From: Microvirga flocculans ATCC BAA-817 | Lineage (GTDB): Bacteria > Pseudomonadota > Alphaproteobacteria > Rhizobiales > Beijerinckiaceae | DNA: 64,000 nt | Direction: 5' to 3' | Assembly (NCBI RefSeq): GCF_000518665.1 | Contig: NZ_JAEA01000003.1 | Location: 248,001-312,000, forward strand | Shown: positions 1 through 8,791 of the stretch, one piece after another | Layout of the letters: the number at the start of each line of letters is the position of its first letter | How positions within the stretch are numbered: position 1 is the first letter of the stretch | The notes under the pieces: model-generated | Databases searched by the model: none | The model's input: only the letters and a program-made list of their open reading frames with translations | What the model was told of the DNA's origin: nothing | Made by a program: the position numbers and the translations under genes

Positions 1-73
1 CGACCGTCCCGGACAGGGAAGCGGCCAGAACGCCCAAACCTACGAGTGCCAGCACAAGGCTCGCTTTGATCAT
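1..73 (-). CDS. Exported protein, N-terminal fragment (cut by window edge)
   Basis: Only the first 24 codons are inside the window. The reading frame begins at ATG 73 with an AGGAG ribosome site a few bases upstream on the minus strand. The peptide starts MIKASLVLALVGLGVLAASL, which is a typical Sec signal peptide with a Lys, a hydrophobic core and small residues. The rest of the protein lies to the left of the window, so no function can be given. It is divergent from metN. Confidence 0.6.
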   Translation of the reverse strand, partial: MIKASLVLALVGLGVLAASLSGTV

Positions 74-222
74 GCACGTCTCCTGCCGAAATCCGGTCCG
101 GCCCATCGATCCTTGAGGCCAGCCGGATCAATCGCGCTTGTGGCGAAAGAAAGGAGGACCTCCTCCCTCTGCCAGCGATAGCAGTCTTGTGACGATCGGG
201 ACAGGCCGTTAAAAGCCGAGCA

Positions 223-281
223 TCGTTCTTCAAAACAGATTGTCCTATTTAAAGAACGAAATCGTTGACATAGAGAACGAT
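223..281. promoter_or_regulatory. Repeated AGAACGA-type motifs between divergent genes
   Basis: The motif AGAACGA occurs three times ahead of metN: inverted at 223-230 (TCGTTCTT) and direct at 252-259 (AAGAACGA) and 274-281 (AGAACGAT). The first two form an inverted repeat, and AACGA-AA-TCGTT (255-266) is a small palindrome. A TTGACA hexamer lies at 265-270. This looks like an operator/promoter region for metNIQ, but the regulator is unknown. I saw no SAM-II riboswitch signature. Confidence 0.4.
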
Positions 282-333
282 ATGGCTCATGTGTCGAAGC
301 CATGTCACGCGTCAGCCCTCAAAAGGCGAAGTC

Positions 334-1428
334 ATGAACGCCCCTCTCGGATATCTCGGCAGCGAGCCTGCCCAGCGCCTGATCCCGGCGGCACCCATCG
401 TGCGCCTGGAAAAGGTCTCGAAGACTTTTCCCGGCCGTGACGGCCAGCCCGTCACCGCTCTGCGCGAAATCAACCTCTCCGTGCCGCAGGGCTCGATCCT
501 CGGCGTGATTGGGCGCTCCGGCGCCGGCAAGTCCACCCTGATCCGCCTGGTGAACGGCCTGGAAAAGCCCTCGTCCGGCAAGGTGATCGTGGACGGGGCC
601 GACATCGCGGCCCTGCCCGAGGCGGCTCTTCGTCACGCCCGCCGCTCCATCGGCATGATCTTCCAGCACTTCAACCTGCTCTCCTCGCGCACGGCGGCGG
701 ACAACATCGCCCTGCCCCTCGAGGTGGCGGGCTACGACAAGGCGGAGATCAGGACGCGGGTCGAGGAGCTTCTGGCCCTCGTCGGCCTCTCCGACAAGCG
801 CAACCGCTACCCGTCCGAACTGTCCGGCGGCCAGAAGCAGCGCGTCGGCATCGCCCGCGCGCTCGCCACGAAGCCGAAGGTGCTGCTCTCGGATGAAGCG
901 ACTTCCGCCCTCGATCCGGAAACCACGCGCTCCATTCTCGACCTACTCACGAAGATCAACGCGGAGCTTGGCCTGACCATCCTGCTCATCACCCACGAGA
1001 TGGCGGTGATCCGCAACATCGCCCGCGAGGTCGCGGTGATCGAGGGCGGGCATATCGTCGAGCAGGGCGACGTGTTCGAGATCTTCACCCGCCCGCAGCA
1101 CGAGGTGACCCGTTCCTTCCTCGCCGACGAATCCGGCCGCGCGTTGCCGCCCTATGTGGCGAACCATCTGCGCGCCGAGGCGTCGCCCGGCAGCCAGGCG
1201 GTGATCCGCATCGGCTTCCGTGGCCCGCACGCCACGGACCCGGTGCTCGCGCGGCTCGCCCGCGAGCACGGCATCGAGGCCAACATCCTGTCCGGCGCAG
1301 TGGACGAGATTGCCGGCCGTCCCTTCGGCACCCTGGTGGTGGGCGTGCCGGAACGATCCCTCGCCGCCGCCCTCGATTTCCTGAACAAGCCCGGTCTCGA
1401 CACGGAGGTCCTCGGCCATGTCGCCTGA
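334..1428 (+). CDS. metN: Methionine ABC transporter ATP-binding protein MetN
   Basis: This 364-residue protein is the ATPase of the D/L-methionine importer on the cytoplasmic face of the inner membrane. The Walker A motif GRSGAGKST is at about residues 60-68, the ABC signature LSGGQ near 163-167 and the Walker B region VLLSDEAT at 183-190. The last 80 or so residues form the NIL substrate-sensing domain, which distinguishes MetN from other ABC ATPases. An in-frame upstream start at 289 exists, but MNAPLG at 334 follows AAAAGGCGAAG and matches the family length. The stop overlaps metI by 11 bases, so the two are translated together. Confidence 0.95.
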   Translation: MNAPLGYLGSEPAQRLIPAAPIVRLEKVSKTFPGRDGQPVTALREINLSVPQGSILGVIGRSGAGKSTLIRLVNGLEKPSSGKVIVDGADIAALPEAALRHARRSIGMIFQHFNLLSSRTAADNIALPLEVAGYDKAEIRTRVEELLALVGLSDKRNRYPSELSGGQKQRVGIARALATKPKVLLSDEATSALDPETTRSILDLLTKINAELGLTILLITHEMAVIRNIAREVAVIEGGHIVEQGDVFEIFTRPQHEVTRSFLADESGRALPPYVANHLRAEASPGSQAVIRIGFRGPHATDPVLARLAREHGIEANILSGAVDEIAGRPFGTLVVGVPERSLAAALDFLNKPGLDTEVLGHVA

Positions 1429-2083
1429 GATGATCCGCCTCATCGCCCATTCCACCGGCGAAACGCTCTACATGGTTGCGGTTTCGGCCTTGATCGCGAC
1501 CCTCTTCGGCCTTCCGCTCGGCGTGTTCCTCGCCACCTCCGGCAAGGGCGAATTGTTCGCGGCTCCCTGGGTCAACCGGGTGGTCGGCGTCATCGTCAAC
1601 GCCACGCGCTCCACGCCCTTCATCATCCTCGTCGTCGCGATCATTCCCTTCACGCGCCTCATCGCAGGCACCTCCATCGGCACCAATGCCGCGATCGTGC
1701 CGCTGACGATCGCCGCGACGCCCTTCATCGCGCGGCTCATCGAAGGCGCGATCCGCGAAGTGGACCAGGGCCTGATCGAAGCCGCGCGCGCCTTCGGCGC
1801 CAGCCCGTTCCAGATCGTGCGCAAGGTGCTCATTCCTGAGGCCCTGCCCGGCATCGTGCTCGGCCTCACGCTCGCCGTCGTATCGCTCCTCGGCTTCTCG
1901 GCCATGGTGGGCGCCGTGGGCGGCGGGGGCCTGGGCGATCTCGGCATCCGCTACGGCTACCAGCGCTTCATGCCCGAAATGATGCTCGCCGTTGTGGTGG
2001 TGCTCATCGTCCTCGTCCAGGCGGTGCAGAGCATCGGCGACCGCCTCGCCCGGCGCCTCAACAAGCGCATCCGTCACGCCTGA
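1418..2083 (+). CDS. metI: Methionine ABC transporter permease MetI
   Basis: This 221-residue permease has about five hydrophobic segments and forms the homodimeric channel of the methionine importer. The cytoplasmic EAA loop, which contacts MetN, is visible around [20 protein letters not shown] (about residues 125-144). The start codon lies inside the end of metN. The length is normal for the family. The gene is followed by a 34-base gap and then metQ, which completes a standard metNIQ operon. Confidence 0.95.
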   Translation: MSPEMIRLIAHSTGETLYMVAVSALIATLFGLPLGVFLATSGKGELFAAPWVNRVVGVIVNATRSTPFIILVVAIIPFTRLIAGTSIGTNAAIVPLTIAATPFIARLIEGAIREVDQGLIEAARAFGASPFQIVRKVLIPEALPGIVLGLTLAVVSLLGFSAMVGAVGGGGLGDLGIRYGYQRFMPEMMLAVVVVLIVLVQAVQSIGDRLARRLNKRIRHA

Positions 2084-2117
2084 TCCTCACCCACAACATC
2101 GTCCAAGGAGTTCCCCG

Positions 2118-2903
2118 ATGTCCCTGAAGAAACTCGGCCTCGCCGCTCTCTTTTCGCTTGCCGCCCTCCCGGCCCTCGCGCAGACGCAGACCATTCGCAT
2201 CGGCGCCACGCCCGGTCCGCATGCGCAGATCCTCGAAGCCGTGAAGCCTATCGCAGCGCAGAAAGGCCTCGACATCAAGATCGTCGAGTTCTCCGACTAT
2301 GTGGTGCCGAACGAAGCCCTCTCCTCCGGTGAACTCGAGGCCAATTCCTTCCAGCACCAGCCCTATCTGGACAATCAGAAGGAAGCGCGCGGCTACAAGA
2401 TCGAGACCGTCGCGCAGACCGTGAATTTCCCGATCGGTATCTATTCGAAGAAGCACAAGGCCTTCGACGCGCTGCCGAGCGGCGCGAACATCGCCATTCC
2501 GAACGACCCGACCAATGGCGGCCGCGCGCTTCTGCTGCTGCAGGACAAGGGGCTGATCAAGCTGAAGGACGGCGTGGGCTTCAAGCCGACGATCCTCGAC
2601 ATCACCGCCAATGCCAAGAACCTGAAGTTCACCGAGATCGACGCGGCGCAGGCCCCGCGCGTGCTCGACGACGTGGATGCGGCGGTGATCAACACCAACT
2701 ACGCCACGCAGGCCGGCCTCGATCCGGTGAAGGATGCGCTGACCCGCGAAAACCCGAAGGGGCCCTATGTCAACATCATCGCCGTGCGCGCTGCCGACAA
2801 GGACAAGCCTTGGGTGAAGAGCCTCGTCGAAGCCTATCGTTCGCCCGAGGTGAAGAAGTTCGTGGAAGAGAAGTTCAAGGGCGCCGTGCTCACCAGCTGG
2901 TAG
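2118..2903 (+). CDS. metQ: Methionine-binding protein MetQ
   Basis: This 261-residue protein is the periplasmic substrate-binding component of the importer (NlpA/MetQ family). It starts at ATG 2118 behind a strong AAGGAG at 2105-2110. An N-terminal signal peptide MSLKKLGLAALFSLAALPAL ends in an AxA-type site (PALAQ). Unlike enterobacterial MetQ there is no lipobox cysteine, so it is probably a soluble periplasmic protein. Conserved parts such as GATPGPHAQILE and SFQHQPYLDNQ are present. It is followed by a strong terminator. Confidence 0.93.
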   Translation: MSLKKLGLAALFSLAALPALAQTQTIRIGATPGPHAQILEAVKPIAAQKGLDIKIVEFSDYVVPNEALSSGELEANSFQHQPYLDNQKEARGYKIETVAQTVNFPIGIYSKKHKAFDALPSGANIAIPNDPTNGGRALLLLQDKGLIKLKDGVGFKPTILDITANAKNLKFTEIDAAQAPRVLDDVDAAVINTNYATQAGLDPVKDALTRENPKGPYVNIIAVRAADKDKPWVKSLVEAYRSPEVKKFVEEKFKGAVLTSW

Positions 2904-2932
2904 GCGCTCTCCCTCCTCTTTCCTTCTTTCAG

Positions 2933-2959
2933 AAGGCCGGGCTCGCCGCCCGGCCTTTT
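2933..2959 (+). terminator. Rho-independent terminator after metQ
   Basis: A perfect 10-bp stem AAGGCCGGGC (2933-2942) / GCCCGGCCTT (2948-2957) with a 5-base loop runs into TTTT. It closes the metNIQ operon. Confidence 0.85.
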
Positions 2960-2970
2960 CGGTTTCCAGT

Positions 2971-3085
2971 GCTGTCGCACGCATTCTCTCGCACGCGTTT
3001 CGACACGGTCAAATACGGCTCCGTGGCGGAGCGGACGCGCCTGCTCAAGAAGTGGGACGCCGAGGTCAAATCGGCCCCCAAGTAG
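2971..3085 (+). pseudogene. Possible C-terminal gene remnant
   Basis: Downstream of the metQ terminator an open frame without a start codon ends at 3085. It encodes a tail with natural-looking composition, including FDTVKYGSVAERTRLLKKW and then DAEVKSAPK. Nothing precedes it that could supply an N-terminus: the upstream part of the frame runs through the terminator and out of frame with metQ. It may be the surviving end of a deleted gene. I do not recognise the family. Confidence 0.3.
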
Positions 3086-3098
3086 AATATCGTTACAT

Positions 3099-3140
3099 CG
3101 CATGCGCAGGCCGGATGCGACGAACCGGCCTGCGCATGCG
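3099..3140. repeat. Perfect 16-bp inverted repeat (hairpin)
   Basis: CGCATGCGCAGGCCGG at 3099-3114 is exactly complementary to 3125-3140 with a 10-base loop. No T-run follows. It could be an extra factor-dependent terminator, a repeat-element copy or the end of a deleted segment. Confidence 0.6.
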
Positions 3141-3225
3141 CGATCCAGCCTTGTTGCGCAAAGGGAATTCAAAACTATAGTGCCTTGCAAGGATTCATTG
3201 GCTGTCTGCAAGGGGGGATGTGGAC

Positions 3226-4617
3226 ATGGCAAGCCCGACTCAGAATTATCTCGACAACAATCGCGTTTCATCGTTTGCGGCCGGTCTCGCCACCGGCCTG
3301 ATCTATGGCCAGAAATGGGGATCCGGCTCGAAGGGTGTCGGGGTCTCCATCTCGTGGAGCGTCCCGCAAGGAACGGCATGGTTCGCCAACGGCTACTCCT
3401 CCTACAGCGAGCAGTCGCAGTGGTACGCCTTTTCTCCAGCCGAAATCCAGGGCGCCACATGGGCCATGAATGCCTGGGCTTCCATTTCCGGCATAACGGC
3501 CTCCCGTAGCGACGACAATCAGACGACGGTGGGCGAGATCCGTTTCGCCAAGTCGTCCTACGGCCCGTCCGGCAGCGCCGCCCATGCCTATTATCCGGGA
3601 TCCACGCCTCAGGCGGGCGATATCTGGATGAGCGTCGGCAGCTGGAATACGTCAGGCACGGAGGCCAACAGGCCCGGCACCTACGCCTATCTGACTCTCC
3701 TGCACGAAGTCGGGCATGCTCTGGGCCTGAAGCATCCCTTCGAAACCTCCAGCTATAATTCAACCCGCTTCGACGACCGGTACGATCATTACGCGATGAC
3801 GGTGATGAGCTACACGGCGGCATCGTGGTCGGACAGCGCGTGGCCGGATTTCTTTCCGACGACGCCCATGTATCTCGATATGCTGGCGATCCAGCATCTC
3901 TATGGCCGTGACACCAAGACCAGGGTCGGCAACACGACCTATACGTTCTCGTCCGGCCAGAAATACTGGGAAACCATCTACGATGCCGGCGGCACGGACA
4001 CGATCGTCTACAAAGGCTTGGTGGGAAGCGTCATCGATCTTCGCCAGGGCCGTTTCAGCTCCGTGGGCGATGCGATCACGTTCGACGACGGGCGATCGAT
4101 GCGGAACACCGTCTGCATCGGCCCGAGCGTCGTCATCGAGCATGCCACCGGCGGCTCCGGATCCGACACGCTGATCGGCAACGATGCCCACAATACGCTG
4201 AAAGGAAATTCCGGCGCGGACACGCTCAAAGGCGGCGCAGGCAACGACAGGCTTTTTGGCGGAGCCGGAGACGACAGGCTCTACGGCGGACAGGGCCAGG
4301 ACAAGTTCTGCTTCAATACCCGTCTGTCCGATGAGCCTTCGTCCCGCAACGTCGACAGGGTCATGGATTTCAATCCCGTCAGCGACGTGATCTATCTCGA
4401 GGATGCCGTCTTCAAGGGCATCAAAAAGGGCACATTGACCAAAGCCGCTTTCGCCATCGGCAAGGCGGCGAAGGATTCGAAGGATCGGATCATCTACGAC
4501 AAGAAGACCGGCGATCTCTTCTACGACAAGGACGGAGCCGGCGCTTCCGCGCAGATCAAGTTCGCGCTTCTCGCCAAGAACCTCAAGCTCACCGAAAAGG
4601 ATTTCTACATCGTCTGA
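3226..4617 (+). CDS. Serralysin-like RTX metalloprotease (peptidase M10)
   Basis: This 463-residue secreted zinc protease lacks a Sec signal peptide, as expected for type I secretion. The zinc site is HEVGHALGLKH, with histidines at about residues 160, 164 and 170, followed by the Met-turn VMSY about 35 residues later. Glycine/aspartate RTX nonapeptides (for example GGAGNDRLFGGAGDDRLYGG) lie around residues 310-350 and bind calcium. A C-terminal M10_C domain ends in DFYIV, a typical ABC-exporter signal. The start is ATG 3226 behind a GGGGGG ribosome site. An in-frame GTG lies at 3220. No exporter or inhibitor gene is nearby. Confidence 0.88.
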   Translation: MASPTQNYLDNNRVSSFAAGLATGLIYGQKWGSGSKGVGVSISWSVPQGTAWFANGYSSYSEQSQWYAFSPAEIQGATWAMNAWASISGITASRSDDNQTTVGEIRFAKSSYGPSGSAAHAYYPGSTPQAGDIWMSVGSWNTSGTEANRPGTYAYLTLLHEVGHALGLKHPFETSSYNSTRFDDRYDHYAMTVMSYTAASWSDSAWPDFFPTTPMYLDMLAIQHLYGRDTKTRVGNTTYTFSSGQKYWETIYDAGGTDTIVYKGLVGSVIDLRQGRFSSVGDAITFDDGRSMRNTVCIGPSVVIEHATGGSGSDTLIGNDAHNTLKGNSGADTLKGGAGNDRLFGGAGDDRLYGGQGQDKFCFNTRLSDEPSSRNVDRVMDFNPVSDVIYLEDAVFKGIKKGTLTKAAFAIGKAAKDSKDRIIYDKKTGDLFYDKDGAGASAQIKFALLAKNLKLTEKDFYIV

Positions 4618-4830
4618 GCTTGCCTGCAAGCTTCCCCGGCGGATTCGCCGCGTCTCGAGCCTGATCGGGCCTCCGGGGTGGACAAGGGAAAGCTCCTGCG
4701 TCAAGGCAATGGGGTGCCGAGCCTGGAACGGAGGTTCGCGGTGCCGGTTTCCGCATCTTCGTTTGACGGACGGGTTCACCTGTGCCTATCGAGGCTTGAC
4801 CATAGTGCCGCCATTGCAACGGAGCAGCCG

Positions 4831-5658
4831 ATGTCGACCATACCCACGATCCGCCTGAACGATGGAAACGCGATGCCGCAATTCGGCTTCGGGGTCTGGC
4901 GGGTCTCCAACGAGGAAGCCGCGAGCGCCGTGGCCGAGGCGATCAAGGCTGGCTACCGCTCGATCGACACCGCGGCGATCTACGGCAACGAGGAAGGCGT
5001 GGGACAGGCGATCCGCTCCGCCGGGGTCGCACGGGACGAGCTCTTCATCACCACGAAGGTCTGGAACGACCGCCACGGCTACGACGAGACCCTGCGCGCC
5101 TTCGACGAGAGCCTCGCCCGCCTGAAGCTCGACACCGTGGACCTCTACCTCATCCACTGGCCGGTCGCGGGCAGCGAGGCCTATCGCGACACCTGGCGCG
5201 CGCTGATCAGGCTGAAGCAGGACGGGCGTGCGAAGTCCATCGGCGTTTCCAACTTCATGGTGCCCCATCTGCAGCGGCTGATCGACGAAACCGGCGTCAC
5301 GCCGTCCGTCAACCAGATCGAGCTGCATCCGCGCTTTCAGCAGAAGGAACTGCGCGCGTTCCACAAGGCGAACGGCGTTGCGACGGAAGCCTGGAGCCCC
5401 CTCGGACAGGGCACGATCCTCGCGGATGAAACGCTCGTTGCCATCGGCCGCAAGCACGGCAAGACCCCGGCCCAGGTCATCCTGCGCTGGCACCTGGACA
5501 ACGGCCTCATCGTCATTCCCAAATCCGTGACCCCCTCGCGCATGCGCGAGAACCTCGACGTCTTCGACTTCACTCTCGATGCGGACGACATGCGCGCCAT
5601 CGAAGGGCTCGACAGCGCTTCCGGACGCGTGGGACCGGATCCGGCCGTCTTCGCCTGA
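4831..5658 (+). CDS. Aldo/keto reductase (2,5-diketo-D-gluconate reductase type)
   Basis: This 275-residue NADPH-dependent carbonyl reductase has the catalytic tetrad in familiar contexts: Asp and Tyr in SIDTAAIYGNEEGVG, Lys in TTKVWN and His in LIHWP. The phosphate-binding part of the cofactor site (IPKSVTPSRMREN) is near residue 230. The start at ATG 4831 has GGAG ten bases upstream and matches the usual family N-terminus. The gene stands alone between the protease and a convergent sigma-factor operon. The physiological substrate cannot be inferred. Confidence 0.88.
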   Translation: MSTIPTIRLNDGNAMPQFGFGVWRVSNEEAASAVAEAIKAGYRSIDTAAIYGNEEGVGQAIRSAGVARDELFITTKVWNDRHGYDETLRAFDESLARLKLDTVDLYLIHWPVAGSEAYRDTWRALIRLKQDGRAKSIGVSNFMVPHLQRLIDETGVTPSVNQIELHPRFQQKELRAFHKANGVATEAWSPLGQGTILADETLVAIGRKHGKTPAQVILRWHLDNGLIVIPKSVTPSRMRENLDVFDFTLDADDMRAIEGLDSASGRVGPDPAVFA

Positions 5659-5675
5659 GCGAAGGAGCCTGTGCG

Positions 5676-6485
5676 CTACAGGCGGCTCTTCGCGGAGCCG
5701 CCCGCCGTCTCGAACTGGCGGTAGATCGTTTCCGCGATGGGCAGGAGCTGCGCGCGATCCGCCTTCGCGGAGACCACATACGACAATCCGTTGTCGATCC
5801 AGGAGAAGGCTGAGACGCCGTTGCGCGCCGCGAAGCGGAAGGAGGTCTGCGCCTCGCTGCCGCCGGAGCGCGCATAGAGCGTGAGCCTCTCCCCGCCTGC
5901 ATTCTCATACATGAACAGCGCCGCTGCCTCGCCGTTGTCCGGCAGAAGCCTGCCGCCGATGAGGCGGTAACCCTGCGCGGACAGGTCCGGAGCCGCTAGC
6001 GGCTTGCCGACGCGCCGCGACAGCCATTGCACGAGATGAGCCTCCTGCTCGCCCGGCACCTCGACCGGATGCAGCCTCTCGCCGACATAGATGCGATAGG
6101 CCGCGATGGCATTGTCCGCGACGCTTGCCGCCTGTTCGGCCATCGGCGCTTTCTGCATCCACCAAATTCCTCCCGCCGCTCCCGCGACGGCGCCGATGGC
6201 GAGCCCCGCCACGGCGGCCGCCATGGCCTGCAGGCGCATCCGCGGGAAACGGCGCTGCGCGGCCACGAGATTGGCGACGCGCAGGCGCGAGGGAATCGGC
6301 TCCTGCGCCTTGAACGCCAGACGCGCGCGCAGGGCGTCGCGCTGTGCGACCTCGCGCTCGACCCGCGCGGCCATGTGCGGATGGGCAGCCAGATAGGCCT
6401 TGACGATATCGAGCCGCGCGGGCGCAAGCCTGCCGTCGACAAAGGCCTGGAGATCGTCTTCCCCGATCGGTCGCTCGCCCGTCAC
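5676..6485 (-). CDS. Anti-sigma factor (membrane-bound)
   Basis: This 269-residue protein begins with a GTG overlapping the stop of the sigma-factor gene by four bases (GTGA), so the two are coupled. The N-terminal cytoplasmic helical region (about 1-80) is followed by one transmembrane helix (about 83-105) and a periplasmic C-terminal domain of some 160 residues. There is no HxxxCxxC zinc motif, so it is not a ZAS-type anti-sigma. Assignment rests on position, topology and general resemblance to alphaproteobacterial anti-sigma proteins. It should hold the neighbouring ECF factor at the membrane. Confidence 0.8.
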   Translation of the reverse strand: MTGERPIGEDDLQAFVDGRLAPARLDIVKAYLAAHPHMAARVEREVAQRDALRARLAFKAQEPIPSRLRVANLVAAQRRFPRMRLQAMAAAVAGLAIGAVAGAAGGIWWMQKAPMAEQAASVADNAIAAYRIYVGERLHPVEVPGEQEAHLVQWLSRRVGKPLAAPDLSAQGYRLIGGRLLPDNGEAAALFMYENAGGERLTLYARSGGSEAQTSFRFAARNGVSAFSWIDNGLSYVVSAKADRAQLLPIAETIYRQFETAGGSAKSRL

Positions 6486-6991
6486 TTCACTCTCCTCAAG
6501 GCGGCGGTGCGCCCGTTCTCCATGAATTCCCTCAACCGCGCCCGCGCCCGGCTCAGGCGCGACATCACCGTGCCGAGCGGAATGTCGAGCACCTGCGCGG
6601 CCTGCTCGTAGGACAGATCCTCGACGCCCACCAACAGCAGAAGCGAACGCTGCTCCTCCGGCAGGGCATCGAGACCTAAGAGGACATCGCGCAAGCCCGC
6701 ATGGCCGTCCGGCCCCGGGCCGGGAGCCTCGATGTCGTTCAGCGCCTCGTCTCCCAGATGGGCCCCGCGGGCCTTGCGCTGCCTGACCCCGTTGAGGAAG
6801 AGGTTGCGCTGGATGGCAAAGAGCCAGGCTCTCAGATCCCCATCGCGCCGCCGCTGCGCCCAGCGGGCGATGGCGCGCTCCAGGGTGTCCTGAACGAGAT
6901 CGTCCGCCGCCTCGTCGTCGCGCAGCAGAGCCCAGGCATAGCGCCTCAAGGCCGGAATCTGCGGTTCGATGAGGGAGGCGATCTCGTCCAA
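6482..6991 (-). CDS. ECF-type RNA polymerase sigma factor
   Basis: This 169-residue protein has the two domains of group-4 sigma factors. Region 2 is at about residues 10-80 and includes DDLVQDTLERAIARW and RAWLFAIQRN. Region 4, a helix-turn-helix, is at about 105-155 and includes LSYEQAAQVLDIPLGTVMSR. The gene is followed by its anti-sigma partner in a four-base overlap. A small secreted protein gene lies 56 bases upstream on the same strand and may belong to the regulon. The inducing stress is unknown. Confidence 0.9.
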   Translation of the reverse strand: MDEIASLIEPQIPALRRYAWALLRDDEAADDLVQDTLERAIARWAQRRRDGDLRAWLFAIQRNLFLNGVRQRKARGAHLGDEALNDIEAPGPGPDGHAGLRDVLLGLDALPEEQRSLLLLVGVEDLSYEQAAQVLDIPLGTVMSRLSRARARLREFMENGRTAALRRVK

Positions 6992-7047
6992 GGTCAGCTC
7001 TCAGGTCCAGGCGGCATTCAAGGATGAAGCGCCGGCCGCGGCAAGGC

Positions 7048-7431
7048 TTACGGCGTCGCGATGTGCCAGACGTTGTTGACGCCGTCGCCCGTAACGTCGC
7101 CGGGCTTCGCATCCTTCGCCCAGAGATAGAGCGGCTTGCCCTTGTAGGCCCATTGCTTGGAACCGTCTTCGCGGGTGATCACGCTCCAATCGCCGGAGGC
7201 GGACGCATTCGCGGCGGCCATCAGGGGCGGCCAGTTCTGGGCACACGGGCCGTTGCAGTTGGACTTGCCCGCCGCATCGCGGTCGAAGGTGTAGAGCGTC
7301 ATGCCCTTGGCGTCGACGAGGGTCTTGCCCTTGCTCGTATCCGCCACCTTCGCGGGAGCGGTCTGGGCGATGGCGAGGGAAGCGGCGAAGAGGGCTCCGG
7401 CCAGAACGGCGGGACGCAGGAACTGTTTCAT
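7048..7431 (-). CDS. Secreted protein with YTFDxD-type repeats (COG4315 family)
   Basis: This 127-residue exported protein starts at ATG 7431 behind AGGAGG. It has a signal peptide (MKQFLRPAVLAGALFAASLA) and two copies of the motif typical of the PF03640/COG4315 secreted repeat family: LYTFDRD and, more divergent, LYLWAKD. A Cys pair in CNGPCAQNWPP is also characteristic. Members are often encoded next to ECF sigma systems, as here. The biochemical role is unknown. There is no lipobox. Confidence 0.82.
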   Translation of the reverse strand: MKQFLRPAVLAGALFAASLAIAQTAPAKVADTSKGKTLVDAKGMTLYTFDRDAAGKSNCNGPCAQNWPPLMAAANASASGDWSVITREDGSKQWAYKGKPLYLWAKDAKPGDVTGDGVNNVWHIATP

Positions 7432-7524
7432 GGGGTATCCTCCTGAGGTCCTGATGACCACGACTCCAGAGACACCCGAGCGGCCCTCTTATTCCCGAAG
7501 GCCTCAAAAGAAATGCCGAAAGCC

Positions 7525-8067
7525 CTATCGCCCTTGCGGATGGAACCGGGCCGGATCGTCGAGAGGCTCACGCAGCTCGATCCGATGGCGGCCGTTGTCG
7601 CGGATCTGCGCCGTCCGATAGGTGCCGTCCAGCTCGTCCTGGGGCGGCTGGAGGATATCGACCCCGGCCTTGCCGAGGCGGGCCACCTCCCGGTCCACGT
7701 CGGAGACGAGCAGAGTGACCACCGGCACCTTCGTCGCCGCAATTCCGGCTGTCGTATCGGAGTCCGGCTGGAGAATGTGGTCGGCCTCGTTGATCTCCAG
7801 CAGGAAGCCGCTGCGCTCGAGAACCGCCCTGCGTCCCGGACCGGCATTCCGGCTGCCGAGGAGACGGAAACCCAGCTTCCCCTCGTACCAGGCAACGGTC
7901 TCGTCGAAATCGGGGGTCCTGATCGAGGCCGTGCCCGACCGTGGCTCGGAAGCGGCGTGAACCGGCGCAGACAAGGCAACCAGGCCGGCCAGCAAAAGGG
8001 GGATCGCCGGAAGAACGCGCCGCAGGCATTGCCGCCACTTCGAAAAATTCGATTGCCCTGCTTTCAC
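7525..8067 (-). CDS. VOC (glyoxalase-fold) family protein, exported
   Basis: This 180-residue protein has a putative signal peptide (LRRVLPAIPLLLAGLVALSA, then PVHA) followed by a vicinal-oxygen-chelate domain. The domain is recognisable from TPDFDETVAWYEGKLGFRLL and from the second half-repeat SDVDREVARLGKAGVDIL, with a final Glu in RIELREPL. I chose the GTG at 8067 because GAGGGG lies just upstream and it places the signal peptide near the start. Longer in-frame starts run into the repeat element upstream. An exported VOC protein is unusual. The substrate is unknown. Confidence 0.7.
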   Translation of the reverse strand: MKAGQSNFSKWRQCLRRVLPAIPLLLAGLVALSAPVHAASEPRSGTASIRTPDFDETVAWYEGKLGFRLLGSRNAGPGRRAVLERSGFLLEINEADHILQPDSDTTAGIAATKVPVVTLLVSDVDREVARLGKAGVDILQPPQDELDGTYRTAQIRDNGRHRIELREPLDDPARFHPQGR

Positions 8068-8098
8068 GTCACACCCCTCGTCTCGCCGCCCAACACTT

Positions 8099-8255
8099 AG
8101 CGCATCGTGCGGACCCAGCGGGCCGCGCGAGCGAAAAGTGGACCCGGTTTTCGCTGACGCGACCCTTCGGGTCCGCCCGAACGATGCGCTCATCCAGAAA
8201 GGAAGCATCGGATTCAATCCCAAAAGTGCAAGTCCACTTTTATCGTCCGATGCTT
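8099..8255. repeat. Composite palindromic repeat, copy 1
   Basis: Two palindromic units lie side by side. Unit B is bounded by AGCGCATCGT (8099-8108) and its exact complement (8181-8190). Unit A is bounded by AAGCATCGGA (8203-8212) and its complement (8246-8255). Both contain an internal AAAAGTG...CACTTTT-like core. The same two units occur in reversed order at 27517-27625, so this is a dispersed extragenic repeat family. Confidence 0.8.
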
Positions 8256-8329
8256 TAGCCATATACACATGAACGCACAGCTCGGCAGATCGTTTTGCGA
8301 AAGCCTTCGCGGCACGCCATGCAGCCCGC

Positions 8330-8767
8330 TCATTCCAGGATCAGCTTGAGCAGGAGGGTGGAGAGCTGCCCGGCCTCCTTGTCGGTGAGCTTCGCGCAGA
8401 TGAAGCGGTTGAGCGCCGCGCCGTAGACGCTCCACATGCGTTCCTGCAGCGCCCTGCCCGCATCGGTGATCTCAACGAGCTGGCGGCGCCGGTCGCCCGG
8501 ATAAGGGATGCGGCGCACCAGCCCCTCCCCCTCCATGCGGTCGAGGAGCCGGGACAGGTTGTACTGCTCGAACAGGACGGCCTCCTCGATTTCGCGAGGG
8601 GTGAGCCGCCCTTCCGGGCCGCGCTTGAGCTCGAGGAGCACGTCGTACCAGTGAAGCGAGGGGAAGCCGGCACTTTTCAGCTCCGCCTCGATCCGGCCGA
8701 CCACCGTTCGCTCGGCCCGGATCAGGCGGCCCCAGGCTTTGATCACGGAGGGAGAAGGCTCTTGCAT
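8330..8767 (-). CDS. MarR family transcriptional regulator
   Basis: This 145-residue winged-helix regulator has a recognition region around LTPREIEEAVLFEQYNLSRL and a wing with DRMEGEGLVRR and DRRRQLVEIT, all typical of MarR. I start it at ATG 8767. The longer frame from 8803 would begin inside the operator palindrome at 8792-8803, leaving no room for a ribosome site. It is divergent from doxX-gst. Two identical palindromes in the gap suggest that it represses both itself and those genes. By family analogy the ligand is probably an electrophile or phenolic compound. Confidence 0.88.
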   Translation of the reverse strand: MQEPSPSVIKAWGRLIRAERTVVGRIEAELKSAGFPSLHWYDVLLELKRGPEGRLTPREIEEAVLFEQYNLSRLLDRMEGEGLVRRIPYPGDRRRQLVEITDAGRALQERMWSVYGAALNRFICAKLTDKEAGQLSTLLLKLILE

Positions 8768-8791
8768 CCGGGCAAACCTTTTATGGTTTTC

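Noticed and set aside
190..334. SAM-II riboswitch before metN
   Set aside because: I could not find its conserved pseudoknot segments. The region has short repeats instead.
1085..2077. Long minus-strand open frames opposite metN, metI and metQ
   Set aside because: They are mirror-frame shadows with very unnatural composition, rich in Arg, Gly and Asp, and lie opposite well-recognised genes.
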